Assembly (NCBI GenBank): GCA_018287875.1
Contig: JAGVVL010000005.1
Coordinates: 1 to 64,000 of the forward strand
DNA from: Nigrospora sphaerica
Lineage: Eukaryota; Ascomycota; Sordariomycetes; Amphisphaeriales; Apiosporaceae
DNA length: 64,000 nucleotides
Direction of reading: 5' to 3'
This document shows positions 56,901 through 64,000 of this stretch, one piece after another. Within the stretch, counting starts at the first letter, position 1, and each line of letters starts with the position of its first letter. The position numbers and the translations under genes are program-made. Under the pieces are notes generated by a model. That model had not been told where the DNA came from. It worked only from the letters and a program-made list of their open reading frames with translations, and made no database searches.

Positions 56901-59900
56901 CCTAACCGTCTTCACACATGTTACGTAGTACCGTTCCTATCCGACCGAACGACAGCATTGCCCGTCCAAGCGGGCAAGAGGCCCCGGGGACGCGAGAAGC
57001 CGCCGAGAACGAAGCCTCGGGGGGACATACCGAGCAGTAGGCCGGTGGTGGGTGTATTATCGCCAGCCGGGGCGTGGCCACGACGGAGCCCGAAGGCGGG
57101 CGGGGCCATCCGTTGAAGCACCAGCGCGAGGCGTGCCGCGCCGCGTCCTGCCGCCCTATGACTGATCTCCTGGCAGGACCAACGCCTAGACAGGACCGAC
57201 ACCCAGACGGGACCAGCGCCCAATCCCTCGACTTATGATGCGCGACGACGCGCACTCCTGGTCGAAGTGGCGGCCGCAAAGGATGCTGTGCCGACGTCGA
57301 ACGTCTGGGTTCTGCCAGCCCGAGCGCACCCATGGCCCCGGCAAACAGCAGGACAGGTTCTGGGAGAGCGCCCGGTGCATTTTGAACAGCACGCAGGGCG
57401 ACGTCCCCAGCACACCAAGTAGGTGGAAACTACCCCCTCCCCGCGCGCGCGAGCATAGAAACGGCGGCGCATTGTTCACGAGGCCTGGCCGCACCGACTA
57501 GACAGGTTGGTTTGCGCTCTTAAACAATTCGCACTTCGGCCGTCGGCTGACAGGATCCTCCGCGTACGCGAAGCTGATCATACCAGCCGACGAGCAGCCC
57601 GTCGTGGTGGCACGACTACGCAGCCGCGCCCCGGCCGCTGGCCTGGACAAGGGCTTGGGCGCCGGACGCGACGCGCACACTGACCCCGACCGCGATCGAG
57701 ATACCACAGCCGGCCCTGTTGCGCCCATCTACGGCAACCCCGAACCCCAGGAGAACGTTGCACATGCCGACAGCCCCAGAGGCCGGCGCCTGGAGCAGCG
57801 GATGATGGGCGAGACAGGCATTTCCATCCTCGCGAGACCATGCGCTACTGGCCTGCATCCTGATTGCCGATCGGTCGGCCGTTGGCTACCCGTCATCGAA
57901 CGTCGAGTCGGATCGGACAGGAATAGCCAGACTTGAAAATGGGGATCTCGAAGGCGGGGGTGGACTCCATCTAACATATCCAGGTCGCAAGCCTCTCACG
58001 GTCCATGGTTGACCACGTTTCAGGAGCCTGTCCAAGACGCGTTTGCCCCGGGCGAGGGGAGGGATCGCGAGAAGCATCTGGACGCCATCAGTATCATCGA
58101 TCGCCGAGAACGAGCTCGACCGCGTACTTGCTCTACCGCAGCTCGGCACACCTAAGCCATCCCGAGCCGATCCCATGCCACTTCGCCCGGGTTAGATCTG
58201 TGTGGGACAATGGGCGGCGGACACCGGTGAACCAAAGATGCCCTGCGAAACCAACCCCCGGCATGTCCGCGCGCGCGGGGCTCGCCCGAGGAACACGCAC
58301 GAAGACGGCGTGCAGCGACAACCTACGAGGCCGGCGAGGAGGATGCCGTGATGTTATTTCTATGCTCTTTAGCAGAACCGGCCGCGTCCAGCGAATCGCA
58401 CGCGAACCCAAGGAGGAAAACCCAGTACACGGCGATTGCATATCGCGATCCCGTGCGGCCCAGAGTACGGCACCACCACGAGCGGGGAGGCCCTATGATT
58501 TCGGAGAGCGCATGGGCCGGATCCTGCTACGCTCGCGCGCCCTGGCCGAGCCGAGGGGCGGAAGGGCCCACACAGTCACGCGATGCTCGGACCGTACAGC
58601 CGTCAGCCAGATACCGGCTTTCAGCCCACCGGCCGCAGGCTCCCGGGACAGGCGGCATTGCGGGCATACGAAACATCGATCGGCCATGACGCGCCCGAAC
58701 ACTGAATTCATGAACCGCGGGGCCTACTGAGGTCGACGCCGGCGGAAGGGAAAGCATCACCCTCCGGGCTTGCGTACGAACCCAAACGGGGCGGCGGTGT
58801 GGACCGACCATTGCGAAGCCTCCCGGCAAGAAAGGGAGGAACGGCGCCGGGGGTCCAAGACCGAGCCCGTCGCGAGCACGTCTGCCAGGGACCATCCGGT
58901 CAAGAGGGCATGTGGCGGTCTTTACGATACGTCGTTGCCCGCAGAGCCGGGGAACCAAAGCGACAGGGCCAGCAGGGCAGATGCTACGGCCGCCAAGCGA
59001 CGGACCTCACCATCGGCTGCGTGGGGGAGACGGTGATCGGGCTGTCTGATACCGCACGCCGCGCTGCCTGCTTGGATTGGGAGGCTTGGCGATCGTCGAG
59101 GAATGCTGCCCCAATGTCCTACGCCCTCGCGGCCCGGCGGATGAGACCCGCCACGGCAGCAGGCGCGGCCATTTCCAGACGTTGCTTTGCCACCAACAGC
59201 CACAGAGGCTGAACGATGGCATCGAATAGCTGGACAACGGGGTGGGGTCTGAGTTCGAGGACAGGTCACGCAGGGGCCACCATCATTTTAAGTACGAAGT
59301 GTTTGCCTGAGGATTGTGCCTCGGGGCAATATTCACTTCACCTCGGACGCAGTATCGCAACGGTGGCCCTGTTAATGGCGTGTGCGGCAACGGGTTTCAA
59401 GAGCCCGCGCACTCGCCAGCATTGGGGGCCTCGGCGGAACGGCGACTGCCGTAGGCGAGACAGACACGCGAGGCCTTGCCCGCCGTGGGGCGATGGGTGC
59501 GGAGCGCCGTGGAGCTGTGCGACGATGCCTATGCCGTCGAGGACGCACCCCTTCAGGTGGCCTCTCCCCGGAAGGCGACCCGGTCTCTGTCGTCGATGTG
59601 GCTGTCTGGCCGGGTTCTTCGAGAGGCGCCGCTGCGTCAACTGGAAATGGCGAGCCTTTCGTTTTGGCGCCAGGGAGAGACAGGCCGAGAGAGTTCATGC
59701 TCCGTGGGGGCGAAGCAAACAACTCGCGAACGCACACGGGGCTATGCGCCTACCCACAGGCAGCCGGCCGCGTAGTGGTCTTTGTGTGCGAAGAGAGTAT
59801 ATCTGTCCCGGTGGCCGCTGCACCTGCGACTAGCGAAGTCGGAACAGAGCACAGCTGCGCAAATGCGAACGAGCGAGTGCGGGATGCCTCCATCCCACTG

Positions 59901-62900
59901 CGGCGACACAGGGCTCAATAAGCCCACCCTCTCTTCTCGATGGACGTGTAGCGCGCCTCCGAGGTATGTCTCGCCGGCCGGCGCGCACCTTGTTGGCCCG
60001 CGCCGCCCTGCTGGACATGCTGTGCTCCTCTCGCACCCAAGACGGGCCGCGTCTTGTCCGATGGTATCGCAGTGCCGGCGGAGATTCGGGAGGCGCGCCG
60101 GCCGCCGTACAGAGAGTAGGCTTTTCATCTCGAGTCCCACGGCGGAGCGTAGGCCGATGGCGTCGGAGGCGGCGACGGCGAAGAAGCATCGACGTTGCCC
60201 GCAGGGGGCCCCGGGAAGGGCTCCAGGCTGGGAATAGGAAAACGGGGGCGGCGTGTGGGACGGGGGCAGAGTCTGGCAACGATAGAAATCCTCTGGACGT
60301 TACAGCCAAGCTGGCCCTGCTGGACCTGAAAGTCGCGGCCTAGCGCGCCCATTTCGCGTGCTCTTCCGCGGGGTTCCACTGACCCGTGGGTGAACCGCTC
60401 TCTTCGTCCGGGTTGCCTTGCCATGCCAGGAAGCCTCGCCATTTCGTCCTCCTGTTGGGCCCCGCTACCCCCGCCCCTTACTCTACGGCTGGTCAGACGA
60501 GCCTAGGACTTTGTAGGTTCTCCGGCGAGCCTGGCCATGCCGGCGTTTTTATGGCGAACGGGCTAATCCTGGCGTAACGCGGAAGCCACCAGCTGGGCAG
60601 GAGGCGTACGGATGTCGACGCGGCGAATGGGAGATGACGTCCCGGGCGATTCAATCGCAGGTCGAAGGCCACCATAATCTACTCCGGTATTATCCATGCC
60701 TCCCCATTTTCTAGGCGAAGTGAACCAACCGAACCGTTAAAGCGGCCCTCCTTTCGATCGGACTCACCACGTCCACGGCTGAGGAACCGCCGTCGTCCCC
60801 ACCCCGTCCCATCCCGGAGCCGCCGACGTCGCACTACGTAGACGGCATCGCCTGGATCCGAAGACGGGGACGACCTCACCGGCTTGGCGGCTGTCAGATC
60901 CACTTCATATAGGACTGGTGTTATCTTCGCGCGCGCGCAACGTTTGCGTGCTGGCCCAGACGCGACCTTTTGGCATCGCAGGCTAAAGCACGACCAGCGT
61001 GTTTGTCGGGTGTCGTCACGGCTGCTGGCCACTGGTCCGCTCCCCGAGGCCGACTTGCTGAGTCTCCCAATGCCGGGCGGCACCGGTCTATGTGTGCCAC
61101 AGACATGGCCCTTGGACTTCGGCTCTTGTGGCTCGGCTGGAAGTGTCCCCCAAACAGGCGTCGTAGATGTACGTGCGTGAGCCCGGGTGCTACGCTAGGC
61201 AGAGCGGTCGCCAGCTGGCGCACGGCAAGCTAGGTTCGTCGGCCGTGGCCTGTCGACAGCGGACAGCGGACAGCGGACAGCCGGTCCTGCGACTGGCTTC
61301 GCTTGCTTGCGGTGGCATCCGTCGCAGGCCGCCCTGCCGGACACTCTTTGGTTCAGGTGCTCCAGTTGCGCCAGCGGCCGTGGCCTGCGGGCGTGCGCCG
61401 GCCTTCCTCTTCTCGGCCATTCGCCATATTGGTTCATGCTTCACTGGTTCATGCTTCACTGGTTCATGCTTCACTGGTTCATGCTTCACTGGTTCATGCT
61501 TCACTGGTTCATGCTTCACTGGTTCATGCTTCACTGGTTCATGCTTCACTGGTTCATGCTTCACTGGTTCATGCTTCACTGGTTCATACTTCACTGCTGT
61601 GACTGGCGGAGAAGCAAGGCTGCCTGAGTTGCCACCTCGTGGCGATGGTAGGCTGTCTTCCCACCCCCGAACAACGAGCCGTTTGGCACGGACTACGAAC
61701 ATCAGTGCCGAATGCGCAGGGCAAAGATTACACAACCTGCGTCGGGACCGGGCACAGCGCTGCAGGAAGTGGAAAGCTCTAGGCTGGTATGACGCGTCTC
61801 CCACCCTCTCAATATGTCGCCTTGACAAAGGGTCGATCCGGGCCCTTATACCAGCGTCCACCCACCCGTCCCATCTCGTGGTCCCTAGCCAGCGCCTACT
61901 CGATGCCTCGGTTTCTGTGGTTTTCTTCCCCATGGCAACCGGGAACACAGATGCTCCAAGCTGCTCATCCCGCGTCGACGACCGCACTGCCTCCTAAACC
62001 AGCATTCGATGAAGTATGTCCTCGGCCTGTGCCGGTTTCGTGCGGGCATGGTCCAGCGAGCAGGACAACCCCATTATACCGACCGAGGAGGGACCCGAGC
62101 CCCTCGACGCTATAGATATTACGAGCAGCACACGCTTCACAGCTAGCTGTCCACAAGAAGACGCATAGTTCAGCATCTTACGAACAATGCCAACCTAACG
62201 CTGCGACTGCTCAACCGGGCACCGGAAACAACTTCCAGCCCTTTCCCTCTAGACGGCGGCACCCGTCAGTCGCCCCCAGTCCCCAGGCGGTCGCAGGCCC
62301 GGTGCCTAGGCGCGCTTCGGGTTGGCACTGCGGGACACTTGCTCGAATAGGCACGGGACCCATCCCGTCGAGCTCCTTGTCATATACCGTTGGGCCTTCG
62401 GCCGGCACGTCGGACGGTCAGCACCGGACGAGCCTGATGCCGACGGCTGGGACGGAGCAGGTAGGAGTCGCCGCGGGACTCCCCAGGCCGGAAAGCCCTG
62501 CAGGCGAACACGACACCACTGTACTTCCCCCAGTCGCCTTTTAAATGCTGCAGTGGCCTCCAAATTTTAGAACAAAATGTCTAACCTCTCATGTCAAGAT
62601 CGGGACTCCACCTCCCCTCACTCCAGCATGGCTTGACAGAGAGGAGACAAGCGTACGACTGTAAGACCGTCGGTCCGTCGGTGTGGCACGTTGGCGATCG
62701 CTAGCGCTAGGGAGCCGCAGGCCGGTGGGCCAGGTTTGCATCATCGGGATCGTTGTGTGGTCCCGGGAACGACAGGCACGGGTACATGAGATTAGAAACA
62801 GGAGCGTAAGCTGGTGTCTTCGCCGCAAGAGACGCCCTAGCAGTCCACTCTGTCTCGTGTCCCCCTCCTATTTCTGCTCGGTACGCCGCCTGCCTTAGGC

Positions 62901-64000
62901 ATACGTCGTTCGGTCGCCAACGAGGCCGCCGTGCGTGTAAGGCGTGGCCACTAAGGGCCCCTCGGTGCATCTAAAAACGCATTTCACATACCGTGCAAGG
63001 CCAGGCCGCCCTAGTAGGTCGCCTGGCACCGGCGAAGGTAGGCCTGTCGTCAGGCGCCTCCGAGGAAGAGCGCGCTACCTAGCTGGATAGATGGTCGTTG
63101 TTAGCTAGCCAAATCAAGTTTTAGTCCGTTCCTGTGCCGTTGAAGAAAACAGGGAGTATTTCTTGGCAACTGCTTTTGTCGTGTTGGACGACGTATCAGT
63201 CTCTTGGTGGGCGGATCGCCGGCTCACGAAGCTCACATCAGCTGCGGACTGGCTTCGAGTTTGCGCACCTTGGGCCTTGTTGTCACGTACCGGAAGCTAT
63301 TTCTCAAACCCGCATCGCTTTTCGGGGCTGCAGCGACCTCTCTTCAAGCCCACCGAGGTGGGAGCAGCCCGCCAAAGCACACCGTACCTGTACCGGAAGC
63401 GAGACTATTCGGAGCAGAGTGGGGGATGCTAAGTATAGCGCCCACAATGAGGAGCACGCTCGGACCACGTCGAACACCGCAGCAGATGGCGCGCTCGGAT
63501 GAGCGTCGCGAACCCTCCCTGTTTCCAGCATTCAACGCCTACCAGGCTGATGCTACATATCAGTTTTGCGTCGCGCGATGGGTACAAGGCAGATGCGATT
63601 GGACTATACGAAGTACTCCCTGTCTCTGGTCGTGGCACCAGGCAGGCGCAGGCTCACTTGGCGCTAGAGAATTCGTGTATTTCGCGCTGTAACTGGCCGG
63701 CTCACGCAATGGGTAGTCAAAGCTGCTACCCTGACGCGAGGGATGCCGCTGTCAAACGCCCCGTACGCGACCGCGGGTAGACTCCGTACCCGCGTGGGGT
63801 CCAGGCGATGCAGTCAGTCAGCCTCAACAATGCTGGCCATTTGTGCCACATCTAAACAAATCCAACGCTTTGCCGGTCGACAAGCAGCCGACCTCTTCAA
63901 TACGATCCTCAGGCGCGGCTACGAGCACGAGCATGACCTCCCCTCCGCCCGCCACGTCCCATCACGGTAGCCGACGGCGAGGCCAAGCGCCCGCCAGCCG
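53976..64000. other. GC-rich, apparently gene-free part of right arm
   Basis: Mirror of 24,790-34,859. Long frames such as minus 61,190-61,987 exist only because the 15-bp repeat and GC richness suppress stops. No gene recognised. Confidence 0.4.
61436..61585 (-). repeat. 15-bp minisatellite, 10 perfect copies (right arm)
   Basis: Reverse complement of the left-arm unit (ATGCTTCACTGGTTC) in 10 perfect copies, then a variant unit with ATACTTCACTG at 61586. The left arm has 14 copies and lacks the variant, so the array changed length after the arms formed. Confidence 0.97.

Larger units (their letters stand above)
49266..64000 (-). repeat. Right arm of giant inverted repeat
   Basis: Reverse complement of 24,790-39,568, running off the window. 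Small differences from the left arm are mostly one-base changes in G or C runs: C3 here against C2 at the CTCCTAG site (left 26,074), G5/G4 (27,690), G4/G3 (29,292), C4/C3 (30,570), C6/C5 (31,815), C5/C4 (32,170), G4/G3 (36,480). The tandem repeat differs in copy number. Identity appears above 98 percent by eye, not computed. Confidence 0.97.

Overview
This window looks like a gene-poor, transposon-rich stretch of a filamentous ascomycete (Pezizomycotina) genome. The support is short GT..AG introns of about 50-70 bp, Zn(II)2Cys6 and bZIP transcription factors, a fungal tyrosinase, a Tad1-like LINE, and pogo/Fot1-type DNA transposons with TA target duplications. The species cannot be resolved from sequence alone. 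No rRNA, tRNA or CRISPR array was recognised.

Layout. Positions 1-9,100 are an eroding gene island. It holds a broken amidase fragment, a frameshifted gene with an acidic tract and a chromo-like C-terminus, and a tyrosinase (frameshifted) facing away from an intact small secreted double-psi-barrel (RlpA/expansin-like) protein. Positions 9,100-20,400 are a nest of mobile elements: an orphan RNase H fragment, a nearly full-length LINE (about 9.7-14.8 kb), a 5'-truncated pogo element fused to its 3' end, a second LINE 3' tail, and a complete 1.92-kb pogo element with about 52-bp terminal inverted repeats. One intact gene, a zinc-independent MDR oxidoreductase, lies among them. Positions 22,300-24,430 are a purine-rich degenerate satellite.

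The dominant structure is a giant inverted repeat. The left arm is 24,790-39,568 and the right arm 49,266-64,000. The right arm is cut by the window end, so the true outer limit is unknown. Each arm is at least 14.7 kb and the arms are nearly identical where I compared them. They flank a spacer of about 9.7 kb. The arms are GC-rich and nearly gene-free. Their only recognisable coding sequences are two related Zn2Cys6 units at the inner end, pointing toward the spacer; one is intact over the DNA-binding domain and one is decayed. The spacer holds a bZIP gene, a mutated relic of the same Zn2Cys6 family, a larger multi-exon Zn2Cys6 regulator with a fungal_trans domain, and a Fot1-like transposon ending 16 bp from the right-arm boundary.

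Interpretation. Many genes are broken by one-base indels, often in homopolymers, and the two arms differ from each other at G/C homopolymers. Part of the apparent gene decay may therefore be long-read consensus error rather than biology. The inverted repeat could allow inversion of a spacer rich in regulatory genes, but no switching mechanism is visible in the sequence; that idea is inference.
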